Counted from the stretch's first letter, positions 1 to 9,332 are shown. The stretch: DNA of 55,548 nt from Flavobacteriaceae bacterium (GCA_013373635.1 JABXHN010000054.1:1-55548), one strand, 5' to 3'. Numbers and translations are program-made. The notes: generated from the letters alone by a model not told the origin.

Positions 1-127
1 TAAAATAACTACTGTTCGATTTCAGCTTCCTCTAATTTAAAATAAGGAAGTACTTTTTTAAGGATTAATTCATCTACTTAATTATATTTCATAAAGTAGT
101 TCTCTTTAAAAGAATTCACCAGAGACT
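1..127. other. Left-edge intergenic sequence with a short decayed-looking frame
   Basis: This stretch lies downstream of glmS. On the minus strand a 22-codon open frame (9-77) reads VDELILKKVLPYF and on to a stop. It has no start of its own, and is preceded in frame by ATG, three codons and TAA. It may be the tail of a decayed gene, or chance. I see no terminator hairpin for glmS here and no recognisable RNA. Confidence 0.25.
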
Positions 128-1978
128 TTACTCCACCGTAACCGACTTCGCCAAGTTTCTTGGCTGATCTACATTACATCCTCTAATGACTGCGATATAG
201 TAAGACAAGAATTGAAGTGGGATGGTCGTAATCATGGGAGTTAAGGGTTCAGCACTGTCAGGGATTTCGATGTAGTGATCAGCAAGATTCACAATCTCCG
301 TATCTCCTTTGCTGACAATTGCAATGATTTTTCCTTTTCTAGCTTTGATCTCCATTACATTAGAAACAATCTTTTCGTAATGACCTCGCTTCGGTGCGAT
401 AACCACAACAGGCATATTCTCATCGATAAGAGCAATAGGACCATGCTTCATCTCTGCAGCTGGATAACCTTCAGCGTGGATATAAGAAATCTCTTTGAGC
501 TTCAAGGCTCCTTCGAGTGCTACTGGGAAATTATACCCTCTCCCTAAGTACAAGAAATTGGTAGCATCAGCGTATTCTTTTGCAATTTCTTTTGCCTTGG
601 ACTCCGATTCCATCACCTGTGCAATCTTATTTGGAATGGCATCCAATTGATTGATGAATTGATGAAATTCTGTGGTACTGATCGATCCTTTACTCACAGC
701 TATTTTAGCTGCTAAGAGTGCTAGAACTGTCAGTTGAGTTGTAAAAGCTTTAGTCGAAGCCACTCCAATTTCTGGACCAGCATGGGTATAGGCTCCTGAG
801 TGTGTTTCTCTGGCAATCGAACTACCCACTACATTACAAATTCCATAGACAAAGGCACCCATTTCTTTTGCGAGCTTGATCGCTGCTAAGGTATCTGCTG
901 TTTCTCCTGATTGTGATATTGGAATTACGATATCATCCTTGGTAATAATTGGGTTTCTGTAACGAAACTCCGATGCGTATTCCACCTCTACGGGTATTCT
1001 AGCGAGATCCTCAATGAGGTATTCTCCTACAAGCCCTGCATGCCATGAAGTCCCACAGGCGATAATTAAAATACGCTTAGCACCGATAAATTTATTGAGA
1101 TGATCGTCAATACTCGACATTTTAATCACCCCCTCATTGACTAAGAGTCGACCTCTAAGGGTATCTCTAACCACATCGGGTTGCTCGTGAATCTCCTTGA
1201 GCATAAAGTGATCGTAACCACTTTTCTCAATCTGATCCAAACTGATATTTAAAGTAGAGATGTTGGGGTTTTCAATCTTGATATCGTCATTTATATTGCG
1301 GACTCTGAGTTCTCTACCTTGTCTAATAATGGCCATTTCACCATCCTCAAGGTAAAGAGCATTATTGGTGAATTCGATAAATGGAGTTGCGTCAGAGGCA
1401 ATAAAATACTCATCTTCTCCGATCCCAATAGCGAGTGGACTTCCGAGTTTGGCTACCACAATTTCATTGGGTTTCTTCACATCAAAAACAGCGATTGCAT
1501 AGGCTCCAATCACTTGCTTTAAAGCAATTTGAACAGCCTTTCCAAGCTTTACACCTTCTTGTTGTTTTACGTATTCAATCAAGTTAATTAAAACTTCTGT
1601 ATCGGTATCTGAATGAAATACAAATCCGTTATTGACGAGCTGTGTCTTGATCGCATCGTAATTCTCAATGATTCCATTGTGTATAATCGCTAATTCTCCA
1701 GAGTTGGATAAGTGTGGGTGAGAGTTGACATCATTGGGTTCCCCATGAGTTGCCCAACGCGTATGACCAATACCTATCGTTGATTTAGATTCAGCAAGTT
1801 TTGAAGAGATCGCTTCTAAATCTGCTACTTTTCCCTTGGTTTTACAAAGTGCTAAATCACCTTCTTTATAGAGTACTACTCCTGTCGAGTCGTAACCCCT
1901 GTATTCCAAACGCTTTAAACCATTAATAATAATAGGATAGGCCTCTTTAGACCCAATATAACCCACAATACCGCACAT
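128..1978 (-). CDS. glmS: Glutamine--fructose-6-phosphate aminotransferase (isomerizing)
   Basis: This enzyme makes glucosamine-6-phosphate from fructose-6-phosphate and glutamine in the cytoplasm, the first committed step to UDP-GlcNAc for peptidoglycan and LPS. The 616 residues match the family's usual length. The N-terminus MCGIVGYIG places the class II glutaminase nucleophile Cys at residue 2. Two SIS sugar-isomerase domains follow, with the SQSGETADT signature in the first. The C-terminus DQPRNLAKSVTVE is the family's invariant ending. It is the last gene of a minus-strand run with the DUF4270 and GT5-domain genes; the start lies 6 bases after the preceding stop. I saw no glmS ribozyme in the short upstream gap. 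Confidence 0.98.
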   Translation of the reverse strand: MCGIVGYIGSKEAYPIIINGLKRLEYRGYDSTGVVLYKEGDLALCKTKGKVADLEAISSKLAESKSTIGIGHTRWATHGEPNDVNSHPHLSNSGELAIIHNGIIENYDAIKTQLVNNGFVFHSDTDTEVLINLIEYVKQQEGVKLGKAVQIALKQVIGAYAIAVFDVKKPNEIVVAKLGSPLAIGIGEDEYFIASDATPFIEFTNNALYLEDGEMAIIRQGRELRVRNINDDIKIENPNISTLNISLDQIEKSGYDHFMLKEIHEQPDVVRDTLRGRLLVNEGVIKMSSIDDHLNKFIGAKRILIIACGTSWHAGLVGEYLIEDLARIPVEVEYASEFRYRNPIITKDDIVIPISQSGETADTLAAIKLAKEMGAFVYGICNVVGSSIARETHSGAYTHAGPEIGVASTKAFTTQLTVLALLAAKIAVSKGSISTTEFHQFINQLDAIPNKIAQVMESESKAKEIAKEYADATNFLYLGRGYNFPVALEGALKLKEISYIHAEGYPAAEMKHGPIALIDENMPVVVIAPKRGHYEKIVSNVMEIKARKGKIIAIVSKGDTEIVNLADHYIEIPDSAEPLTPMITTIPLQFLSYYIAVIRGCNVDQPRNLAKSVTVE

Positions 1979-1984
1979 AATTTC

Positions 1985-3778
1985 TTAATTTGAGATTGAA
2001 TAATTTAGTTCTAATCTAATTTTTTTGTCTTTTTCTTCCTGAGAAACACCATTCCCGTAAAGAACAGTTCCCAAAGGTGTTGTAGCCGTGTATTTGTGTA
2101 TGTTGATTGAATCATCTCCTTCCATTGCTTTGTTGAATTCGTGATAACGAACATCGGAAGCGATTTCCAATCGAAGAGGGTCATTTAGAGAATCCCTGAG
2201 GATTATATTGTTGATATGATCGGTTAATCTAATTTCATATTTAATTCCCTGATCCAATTCTTTTTGAATTCTACCATCGAAGTTGGTAAACACACCCATG
2301 TAAGAATCATCGATATAGGATTCGTTTCCAATATTGATGAGATTCGCTTTTGTTCGAGCATTATACATATAAAGTCTTGGCGGCTCATAGGTTTGACCAG
2401 CAGCATCTAAAGTTGCGCGATCTACGTAAAACACCAATTTAGCCTCGTTGATAATCCAATTATTGGTGCGAATTTCCTCGATAACTGCATCGGCGTCTAC
2501 TCCTTCAAAAAGATTGATTTCAGCAACTGTTCCTACCCCTCCTTTGAGGTATAGTCGCGATGGGTTTACGGTTTGAATCTGATCTAAAACCGTCCCTTGA
2601 TACGCTTCGGTTTCAAATGAGTTAACAGCAATTCCTACCACTCCTGACTGAGTCTGAGTCAACAAATTAAGAGTGTAGAAACTAGTTTTTTCGACGAGTT
2701 CATCGTCGCTATTGTAGTTGTCGTACTTATAATTTACTCGAATCTCTGCTCCAGTTAGATTTAATAGCATCATCAGTTCGTCAGTTGCTCCTAAAGAAAG
2801 ATGCAGTCCTCTCATGAAATTGACAAAGTTGGACTGACTTAACAAATTATCACTGCCTTCCTGACCTAATAAATAACGATCAAAGAATTTAGGATCGAGC
2901 ATCACTCGAATCCCAGGAGCTTTTCTGTAATCTACTTCTAAAGATTCATCGACATCTTCAGTAGCAGGATCGTCTTCTTTGTAATAAACGTATTCCTTAT
3001 TGCTGATCTGAATGACATCATCAAATAAAACCGTTGAGGTGTAAGGTTCAAAATCTTGATTAGAGTAGTATGTTTTCTTTTCTAGAAAGTTTGTTGAAGC
3101 ATCAAGCTCATCTAAATAGTAATCCAACTTCTTGACTTTGAAGTGAATGTCTGCATCAAGATTACCGTAAATGCTGTCTAGGTCAAAGGTTTTAGCATAG
3201 GTGCTACCAATGTATTCTGTATCTTCATCATCCAAAATACCATCACCATCAGTATCTTCATTCAAGGGATCAGTTCCTTTGTTGTACTCTTCAAGATCTG
3301 TCACACCATCAGCATCAGAGTCGCTATTTGGATCTTCAGGATCGATGTCATAGGCATCGATTAATCCGTCAAAATCTGAATCCTTATCGGCATCTAAAAT
3401 AAAAGGGATGTATAAAATTGCAGAAGTTGTTCGCTCGTTTTCTTGTGTAGCAATCGCTGTTCCCTCATCGGATTGTTTGTACGTTCCAAAAATCGGATTG
3501 ATGGAACTCAATCGAACTTGAGCTGCTATTTTAGCCGAAGTCGTTCCGTAAATGGGATCCTTAAAGTTTCCTAACTGATACAATGACAGGTCGCTCGACT
3601 GAACTGCTGTTAACTTCTTTGTTTGAAGTCCCACGTCATAGTAGGCCTTACTCGTTTCAAAAAGTTCACCTGAAATCAATCCTTCTCCATAAATAGAATT
3701 GTCTTTTTCACATGAAAAAAACAAAACAGAACTGATTAAAACTAAAAGTAGGGAGGCTAAAGTATTTTTTCTATTCAT
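1985..3778 (-). CDS. DUF4270 family lipoprotein with inserted calcium-binding-type repeats
   Basis: This is a 597-residue secreted protein of the Bacteroidota DUF4270 family, whose function is unknown. It begins with a lipoprotein signal (LLLVLISSVLFFSC), predicting a lipidated Cys at residue 23 and an outer-membrane or periplasmic location. Family features include the NFKDPIYGTT segment after the N-terminal region. Residues about 129-188 hold three or four Asp-rich blocks of the DxDxDG type (DADKDSDFDG, DSDADGVTD, DTDGDGILDD), like thrombospondin type 3 repeats, placed inside the DUF4270 fold. The ATG start touches the stop of the upstream GT5-domain gene, so the two are co-transcribed and probably translationally coupled. 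Confidence 0.88.
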   Translation of the reverse strand: MNRKNTLASLLLVLISSVLFFSCEKDNSIYGEGLISGELFETSKAYYDVGLQTKKLTAVQSSDLSLYQLGNFKDPIYGTTSAKIAAQVRLSSINPIFGTYKQSDEGTAIATQENERTTSAILYIPFILDADKDSDFDGLIDAYDIDPEDPNSDSDADGVTDLEEYNKGTDPLNEDTDGDGILDDEDTEYIGSTYAKTFDLDSIYGNLDADIHFKVKKLDYYLDELDASTNFLEKKTYYSNQDFEPYTSTVLFDDVIQISNKEYVYYKEDDPATEDVDESLEVDYRKAPGIRVMLDPKFFDRYLLGQEGSDNLLSQSNFVNFMRGLHLSLGATDELMMLLNLTGAEIRVNYKYDNYNSDDELVEKTSFYTLNLLTQTQSGVVGIAVNSFETEAYQGTVLDQIQTVNPSRLYLKGGVGTVAEINLFEGVDADAVIEEIRTNNWIINEAKLVFYVDRATLDAAGQTYEPPRLYMYNARTKANLINIGNESYIDDSYMGVFTNFDGRIQKELDQGIKYEIRLTDHINNIILRDSLNDPLRLEIASDVRYHEFNKAMEGDDSINIHKYTATTPLGTVLYGNGVSQEEKDKKIRLELNYSISN

Positions 3779-4593
3779 TAATCTAAGCTTAAGACTTCAG
3801 TATTGTAAAAATTTGAATAAGCCTCTTCAAACTCTTGAATAGGCACAAATGGCAATACTGGTTTTTGAAGACTTTCAATGTGATTTTTTAGATCGTCTTC
3901 GATATTCTCTGAGGCTAAAATAATCGCATCAGAATAATCTACTGCTACTTTTAACAAATTATTATAAGTAGGGTCTTCCAGTGCAGAAATATCCTCCTTA
4001 GCAATTCCATCGAAAGCAATTTTAGAAATAAGCTCCTTATTTAAAGAACCTTCAAATTTAGAACCGTAAACAGAAGTCACAATTTTAGACTGAGCAAAAA
4101 GAGGCTCATCTGCATAAAATTTCTTTAAATACAATGGCAGCAATGAAGATAACCATCCGTGAACGTGAATCACATCAGGGGTCCAATTGAGTTTTTTAAC
4201 TGTTTCAACCACCCCTTTTGCAAAGAAAATAGCACGCTCATCATTGTCTTCAAAAAGAGCTCCATTTGCGTCTGTAAAGGTAAATTTGCGCTTAAAGTAT
4301 TCTTCGTTATCTATAAAATAAACTTGAATGCGCTCTTTAGGAATCGAAGCAACTTTAATAATCAATGGCATATCGAGGTCATTGATCACTAAATTCATCC
4401 CTGAAAGACGAATCACTTCGTGAAGCTGATGTCTTCTTTCGTTGATGATCCCATACTTGGGCATAAATATTCTGATCTGACCACCTCTACTGTTTACCAT
4501 TCTCGGAGTCTCATAAGACAAATTAGACACCTCATCATGAGGCATATAAGGGATTAATTCCGAGCTGACAAACAAAATCTTTTTACCATTCAT
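3778..4593 (-). CDS. Half-size glycogen/starch synthase-like protein (GT5 N-terminal domain only)
   Basis: This 271-residue protein resembles the N-terminal Rossmann domain of bacterial glycogen synthase (GT5). It starts KKILFVSSELIPY, near the glucan-contacting start of GlgA, and has the WTPDVIHVHGWLSSLLPLYL segment typical of the family. Full GlgA proteins are about 480 residues and need the C-terminal domain to bind ADP-glucose; that half is absent and the gene ends cleanly, so this is not an obvious truncation. Flavobacteria commonly carry this short form between panC and DUF4270. Catalysis is doubtful; a regulatory or binding role is a guess. It is first in the glmS-direction operon and divergent from panC. 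Confidence 0.8.
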   Translation of the reverse strand: MNGKKILFVSSELIPYMPHDEVSNLSYETPRMVNSRGGQIRIFMPKYGIINERRHQLHEVIRLSGMNLVINDLDMPLIIKVASIPKERIQVYFIDNEEYFKRKFTFTDANGALFEDNDERAIFFAKGVVETVKKLNWTPDVIHVHGWLSSLLPLYLKKFYADEPLFAQSKIVTSVYGSKFEGSLNKELISKIAFDGIAKEDISALEDPTYNNLLKVAVDYSDAIILASENIEDDLKNHIESLQKPVLPFVPIQEFEEAYSNFYNTEVLSLD

Positions 4594-4628
4594 ATCACAC
4601 TATTTTTAGATTGCCTAAATTAGGTGCG

Positions 4629-4636
4629 CAAATTTA
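4629..4636 (-). promoter_or_regulatory. Putative -7 box for the GT5-domain/DUF4270/glmS operon
   Basis: The minus strand reads TAAATTTG, a perfect match to the Bacteroidota -7 consensus TAnnTTTG, 36 bases upstream of the start at 4593. No clear -33 TTG is present. Confidence 0.5.
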
Positions 4637-4668
4637 CAAAAAAATAAGCAGAATAGCCTTATTTGTAG

Positions 4669-4676
4669 TAAGTTTG
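4669..4676 (+). promoter_or_regulatory. Putative -7 box for panC
   Basis: TAAGTTTG matches TAnnTTTG, 17 bases before the panC ATG, predicting a leader of only about 10 bases. It lies back-to-back with the minus-strand promoter at 4629-4636. Confidence 0.55.
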
Positions 4677-4693
4677 CTTGCTCAAAAGCATAC

Positions 4694-5557
4694 ATGGAAC
4701 GACATTTTAATACAAAAGAAGAACTGAGAGCTTATTTGAATTTTCATTCAAGTGAGAAAAGTGTTGGATTTGTACCCACCATGGGAGCACTTCACCAGGG
4801 TCATATCAGTCTTTTAAAAAGAGCGTTTGCGGAGAATGATCTAGTGGTTTCAAGTATCTTTGTGAATCCTACTCAATTCAACAATCAGGAGGATCTAATC
4901 AACTATCCCAGCACACTTGAAAACGACTTAAAACTCATCCGAGAAATTTCAAAAGATATTGTCGTTTTCACTCCTTCTGTTCAAGAGATGTACCAAGAAA
5001 ACGTTCAGTCAAAAAACTATGATTTTGAAGGTATTGACCTACATTTAGAGGGACTGGATCGACCAGGGCATTTTGATGGTGTGGGAACCATTGTAGAGGA
5101 ATTACTGAGAATAGTAAGCCCAGATAAGGCCTACTTCGGTGAAAAAGATTTTCAACAATTACTCATTGTAAAATCACTTGTCAAACAACTTCAATTACCC
5201 ATTGAAATCATCTCATGTCCTATTGTTCGCGAATCAAATGGATTAGCGATGAGTTCCAGAAACAGTCGCTTGACTGAAACCCAACGAGATAGAGCAGTCT
5301 TTATATACGATTCCTTGGTGCTCGCAATTGAACTCGCAAAAAATCACAGCCCTCAACAGCTCAAAGAGCTCATCGAAAATCGCTTTGCAAAAGAAGGAGA
5401 TTTTGATCTAAAATACTTTGAAATCGCCTGTGTTGACAACTTCATTCCTGTCACTGAATTTATAAAAAACAAACACTACAGATTCTTAATTGCAGTCGTG
5501 TTTCACGATGTTCGTTTAATCGACAATATCGGCTACACACACCTTGAAATCAATTAA
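4694..5557 (+). CDS. panC: Pantothenate synthetase (pantoate--beta-alanine ligase)
   Basis: This cytoplasmic enzyme joins pantoate and beta-alanine using ATP to make pantothenate, the precursor of coenzyme A. The 287 residues are a normal length. The ATP-binding motif FVPTMGALHQGHISL (residues about 26-40) is intact, followed by SIFVNPTQF and the KSMS-type loop SSRNSRL. PanD, which supplies its beta-alanine substrate, is encoded 22 bases downstream, so the two enzymes of this branch are adjacent. A -7 box precedes the ATG closely. Nothing is missing or unusual. Confidence 0.98.
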   Translation: MERHFNTKEELRAYLNFHSSEKSVGFVPTMGALHQGHISLLKRAFAENDLVVSSIFVNPTQFNNQEDLINYPSTLENDLKLIREISKDIVVFTPSVQEMYQENVQSKNYDFEGIDLHLEGLDRPGHFDGVGTIVEELLRIVSPDKAYFGEKDFQQLLIVKSLVKQLQLPIEIISCPIVRESNGLAMSSRNSRLTETQRDRAVFIYDSLVLAIELAKNHSPQQLKELIENRFAKEGDFDLKYFEIACVDNFIPVTEFIKNKHYRFLIAVVFHDVRLIDNIGYTHLEIN

Positions 5558-5567
5558 AAAATAGTCG

Positions 5568-5575
5568 TATCTTTG
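5568..5575 (+). promoter_or_regulatory. Leaderless-type promoter of panD
   Basis: TATCTTTG matches TAnnTTTG and lies only 4 bases before the panD ATG; a TTG at 5544-5546 is a plausible -33 element with a 21-base spacer. With this geometry transcription should start at or next to the ATG, so panD can be expressed separately from panC as a leaderless message. Confidence 0.6.
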
Positions 5576-5579
5576 CGCC

Positions 5580-5930
5580 ATGCAAATTCAGGTAGTAAAA
5601 TCGAAAATTCACAGAGTCAAGGTCACCGGTGCTGACCTGAACTATATCGGTAGCATTACAATCGATGAGGATCTCATGGATGCAGCTAATATTATCCAAG
5701 GTGAGAAGGTTCAAATCGTCAACAACAACAATGGAGAGCGATTGGAAACTTACTGTATTCCTGGTCCTAGAAACTCTGGTGAAATTACCCTCAATGGAGC
5801 TGCAGCTCGAAAAGTAGCTGTTGGAGATGTGCTCATTTTGATCTGTTATGCCTATATGGATTACGAAAAAGCTAAAACATTTTCTCCTGCAATCGTCTTT
5901 CCTAACGAAGAAACCAATCTTTTAGAATAA
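5580..5930 (+). CDS. panD: Aspartate 1-decarboxylase
   Basis: This pyruvoyl enzyme decarboxylates aspartate to beta-alanine for pantothenate synthesis. It is made as a proenzyme that cleaves itself at a Gly-Ser bond. Here the expected segment is YIGSITID (residues 22-29), with Ser25 becoming the pyruvoyl group after cleavage behind Gly24. The 116-residue length is typical, and the conserved [12 protein letters not shown] and [11 protein letters not shown] blocks are present. It follows panC and has its own near-leaderless promoter, so it may be transcribed both with panC and alone. Confidence 0.97.
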   Translation: MQIQVVKSKIHRVKVTGADLNYIGSITIDEDLMDAANIIQGEKVQIVNNNNGERLETYCIPGPRNSGEITLNGAAARKVAVGDVLILICYAYMDYEKAKTFSPAIVFPNEETNLLE

Positions 5931-5932
5931 TT

Positions 5933-6901
5933 TTGAAAGCCAAGCTGATCAAATTATTAAAAACACTCATCCCTATAGGATTGGGTTTGTTTTTGATTGC
6001 TTATTCCTATTCAAAAACCAGTCCTGAGGAACGAGAACTCATCTACAATTATGTAGTGGAAATCGAACCCCTATGGATAATACTCTCGATGGTGCTTGGG
6101 ATCCTCTCTCATGTATCGAGAGCGATTCGTTGGAACTACCTTCTAGAACCTATGGGATATCAGCCTCCTGTTAAGTCCAATATCTTGATTATCTTAATGA
6201 GTTATCTAACTAATTTAGGCATCCCTCGTTCTGGAGAATTTTTAAGAGCAACCGCTTTGTCTACCTATGAGGAGGTTCCCTTTCAGAAGGGTTTTGGAAC
6301 GATAGTCACCGAACGAATTGTCGATTTGATCATGCTTTTGTTGGTCATTGGTTTGAGCATCATTCTTCAAACAGATGTCATCCTAGATTACTTTAAATCT
6401 CAAGGAATTTCCATAAGTACCATTCTTATTGGATTGGCAGTTCTGCTAATTGTAGGATTTGTAGTTTTAAAATTCTTAAAAGATTCCAAATCAGGATTTG
6501 CCAAAAAATTTAGAGACTTTTTTGGAGGACTCATCGAAGGCGCTCTTAGCATCTTAAAGCTTCGAAAAAAATGGGTATTTATAGGCCATAGCTTGTTTAT
6601 ATGGGCTGCCTATGTCGGAATGTTTTGGGTATTAAAATTTGCTGTTCCAGAGGTTGTTGACCTCAGCTTCTCCGAGGTTTTAGTCGGATTTATCGCAGGC
6701 GCCTTTGCCATGACTGCCACTAATGGAGGCATTGGACTCTACCCAATCGCCGTCCATAAATCACTTTCAATTTACGGAATCTCTGCCATTGCTGGTAATG
6801 CATTTGGATGGATTGTTTGGATTACTCAAACACTGATGGTCGTAGTTTTAGGAAGCCTATCGTTTTTAGTCCTACCCTTTATTGCATCTAAAAATAAATA
6901 G
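5933..6901 (+). CDS. Lysylphosphatidylglycerol synthase TM-domain protein (UPF0104)
   Basis: This is an integral membrane protein of 322 residues with about eight hydrophobic segments, resembling the flippase-like transmembrane half of MprF/AglD proteins. Recognisable blocks are SHVSRAIRWNYLL and LGIPRSGEFLRA near the N-terminus and TNGGIGLYPIAV near the C-terminus. The soluble aminoacyl-transferase half of MprF is absent, so lipid lysinylation is not expected; lipid or polyprenyl-linked substrate translocation is the usual guess. It starts with TTG two bases after the panD stop, which implies co-transcription with panD. The TTG is chosen because no ATG or GTG fits upstream and the N-terminal basic-hydrophobic pattern begins there. 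Confidence 0.85.
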   Translation: MKAKLIKLLKTLIPIGLGLFLIAYSYSKTSPEERELIYNYVVEIEPLWIILSMVLGILSHVSRAIRWNYLLEPMGYQPPVKSNILIILMSYLTNLGIPRSGEFLRATALSTYEEVPFQKGFGTIVTERIVDLIMLLLVIGLSIILQTDVILDYFKSQGISISTILIGLAVLLIVGFVVLKFLKDSKSGFAKKFRDFFGGLIEGALSILKLRKKWVFIGHSLFIWAAYVGMFWVLKFAVPEVVDLSFSEVLVGFIAGAFAMTATNGGIGLYPIAVHKSLSIYGISAIAGNAFGWIVWITQTLMVVVLGSLSFLVLPFIASKNK

Positions 6902-6936
6902 GGTTACTTTAGAGTTTTCATTCTAATATTTTTTTA

Positions 6937-8295
6937 ATGGCTAAAACCAAAACCTCTTTCTTCTGTCAAAATTGCGGTACTCAATTCGCCAAATGGGTAG
7001 GTCAATGTTCCTCCTGTAAGGAGTGGAATACCGTTGTGGAAGAAGTCGTTCAAAAAGAAGAAAAAAAGGCTTGGGATGTCAGTAAACCCTCCTCGTCGAG
7101 GACCTCAAAACCATTAAAAGTCAAAGATATTGCCACTGATTCAGAGATCAGAATGGATAGCTCAGACAAGGAGTTGAACCGAGTTTTGGGCGGTGGTATC
7201 GTACCTGGGTCCCTCACCCTTTTAGGTGGCGAACCAGGAGTTGGAAAGAGTACGCTGCTGCTTCAAATAGCCTTAAATCTTCCCTATAAAACACTTTATG
7301 TGTCTGGGGAGGAAAGCCAAAAACAGCTCAAGATGCGAGCTGATCGCATCAATAGAGATTTAGACAACTGTTTTATTCTTACCGAAACCAATATTCAAAA
7401 TATCTTTAGACAGATTCAAGAACTCGAACCGGATATTGTGATCATCGATTCGATTCAAACCCTGCATTCTGACCTAATTGAATCAGCGGCTGGATCGGTA
7501 TCTCAAATAAGAGCCACCACAGCGGACCTCATTCAATTTGCAAAAGAGACCCATACTCCAGTGATTTTGATCGGACATATCACAAAAGATGGATCCATTG
7601 CGGGACCAAAGATTTTAGAACATATGGTCGATACGGTTTTGCAATTTGAAGGCGACAAGAATTACGTTTACAGAATCCTTAGAGCTCTAAAAAATAGATT
7701 TGGATCTACTGCTGAACTCGGTATTTATGAAATGATTGGCTCTGGTCTTAATGAAGTTAATAATCCCTCAAAAATTCTCATCTCCAACTCAGATGAAGAC
7801 CTCTCTGGAACAGCTATAGCTGCAACTTTAGAGGGTATGAGGCCACTGATGGTAGAGATACAAGCTCTTGTGAGTTCAGCTGTTTATGGAACCCCTCAGC
7901 GATCTACGACAGGATTTAATATTAAAAGACTCAATATGCTACTAGCTGTTCTTGAGAAAAGAGCTGGTTTTAAACTGGGGGCTAAAGATGTCTTTTTAAA
8001 TATTACAGGAGGAATTAGCATTGAAGATCCTGCTCTTGATTTGGCGGTCATTGCAGCTATTTTGAGCTCTAATTTAGATCGTCCTATCAATAAAAATCTA
8101 TGCTTTGCAGCGGAAGTGGGTCTTGCAGGAGAAATTCGACCAGTACAACGCGCCGATCAACGAATTCACGAGGCTGAAAAGTTAGGTTTTAAGAGTATTG
8201 TGGTATCCAAGCATACAACGATCAATATCCAGCCTAAAATCAAAGTGATTCAGGCTGGAAGAATTGAAGAAGTTTTAAAACACTTATTTACTTAA
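6937..8295 (+). CDS. radA: DNA repair protein RadA
   Basis: RadA is a RecA-related branch-migration ATPase that processes recombination intermediates. The 452 residues show the full order: an N-terminal four-cysteine zinc finger (CQNC ... CSSC, residues 9-27), a RecA-type ATPase core with Walker A GGEPGVGKSTLL, the RadA-specific KNRFGST motif, and a C-terminal Lon-protease-like domain with the GGISIEDPALDLA block. It follows the UPF0104 gene after 35 bases. Its stop overlaps by 4 bases the stop of the convergent aldo/keto reductase gene. Confidence 0.98.
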   Translation: MAKTKTSFFCQNCGTQFAKWVGQCSSCKEWNTVVEEVVQKEEKKAWDVSKPSSSRTSKPLKVKDIATDSEIRMDSSDKELNRVLGGGIVPGSLTLLGGEPGVGKSTLLLQIALNLPYKTLYVSGEESQKQLKMRADRINRDLDNCFILTETNIQNIFRQIQELEPDIVIIDSIQTLHSDLIESAAGSVSQIRATTADLIQFAKETHTPVILIGHITKDGSIAGPKILEHMVDTVLQFEGDKNYVYRILRALKNRFGSTAELGIYEMIGSGLNEVNNPSKILISNSDEDLSGTAIAATLEGMRPLMVEIQALVSSAVYGTPQRSTTGFNIKRLNMLLAVLEKRAGFKLGAKDVFLNITGGISIEDPALDLAVIAAILSSNLDRPINKNLCFAAEVGLAGEIRPVQRADQRIHEAEKLGFKSIVVSKHTTINIQPKIKVIQAGRIEEVLKHLFT

Positions 8296-9332
8296 GGAGA
8301 AGGAATCGGGTGCTGTTTGTGAATCGCTTGAATCCCTTCGTATAATTCTGGAGTTATATCAACATTGATACTCTCGATGTTTTCTTTGAGTTGATCCATA
8401 GTAGTCGCACCTATTATATTTGCAGTCACAAATGGTCTTGTGTTCACAAATGCCAACGAAAGCTGTGTTGGAGTCAATCCGTGAGCATTTGCCAAATCAG
8501 CGTATTTTTGAGTTGCTAGAACAGCCTGCTCATTGGAGTACCTGTTAAAGTTTGGAAACAGAGTCACCCTTGCTTTTTCAGGTTGATGTCCCCCTAAATA
8601 CTTTCCTGATAACACTCCAAATCCCAAAGGAGAATACGCTAACAATCCCATTTGTTCTCGAATGGACACTTCAGCAAGACCAACCTCATAACTTCTGTTG
8701 AGAAGTGAATAGGGGTTTTGAACGGATTGCATTCTAGGAAGCTCAGGATACTCGCGATGTAATTCTAAATACTTCATAGCTCCCCAAGCAGTTTCATTTG
8801 AAAGACCTATATGGCGAATCTTTCCAGCTTTAACCTGCTCATTTAAACTTTCGAGAATTTGAAGAAAATTACATTCCCACTGCTCATTTTGATCGTGCTC
8901 ATAACCTAACTTTCCAAAATAGTTAGTCGAACGTTCTGGCCAGTGTAATTGATAGAGATCGATATAATCTGTTTGAAGGCGTTTTAAACTCGCATCTACA
9001 GCTTCTTCAATCGATTTTGGAGAAAAGCCTGTGGTTCTAATATGCTTTGTAAATTCAGCTGGCCCTGCTATTTTTGAAGCTAAAACCACCTGATCTCTTT
9101 TCTTGTTTTTTGCAAACCATTTTCCAATGATTCGTTCTGTATCCGCATAAGTTTCAGCTTGTGCTGGTACTGGATACAGCTCTGCAGTATCCCAAAAATT
9201 AACCCCTTGATCTAGGGCGTAATTCATTTGCTCATGTCCTTCTTCGAGGGTGTTTTGTCTCCCCCAAGTCATGGTGCCAAGGCAAATTTTACTGACTTTA
9301 ACTTCAGTAGTTCCTAATGTCGTGTATTTCAT
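8292..9332 (-). CDS. Aldo/keto reductase (Tas-like)
   Basis: This is a predicted NADP(H)-dependent aldo/keto reductase of 346 residues, similar in length and layout to E. coli Tas. The catalytic tetrad is visible: Asp and Tyr in FWDTAELYPV, Lys in VVLASKIAG and His in LYQLHWPER. The nucleotide-binding C-terminal block GATTMDQLKENI is present. The physiological substrate cannot be read from sequence. It lies 57 bases downstream of the exonuclease III gene on the same strand and may be the tail of the glyS-xth transcript. Confidence 0.9.
   Translation of the reverse strand: MKYTTLGTTEVKVSKICLGTMTWGRQNTLEEGHEQMNYALDQGVNFWDTAELYPVPAQAETYADTERIIGKWFAKNKKRDQVVLASKIAGPAEFTKHIRTTGFSPKSIEEAVDASLKRLQTDYIDLYQLHWPERSTNYFGKLGYEHDQNEQWECNFLQILESLNEQVKAGKIRHIGLSNETAWGAMKYLELHREYPELPRMQSVQNPYSLLNRSYEVGLAEVSIREQMGLLAYSPLGFGVLSGKYLGGHQPEKARVTLFPNFNRYSNEQAVLATQKYADLANAHGLTPTQLSLAFVNTRPFVTANIIGATTMDQLKENIESINVDITPELYEGIQAIHKQHPIPSP

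Noticed and set aside
128-1978. Possible glmS ribozyme or riboswitch.
   Set aside because: Only 6 bases separate glmS from the upstream gene and the operon leader before 4593 is short; no room for the structure, which is also unknown in Bacteroidota operons of this type.
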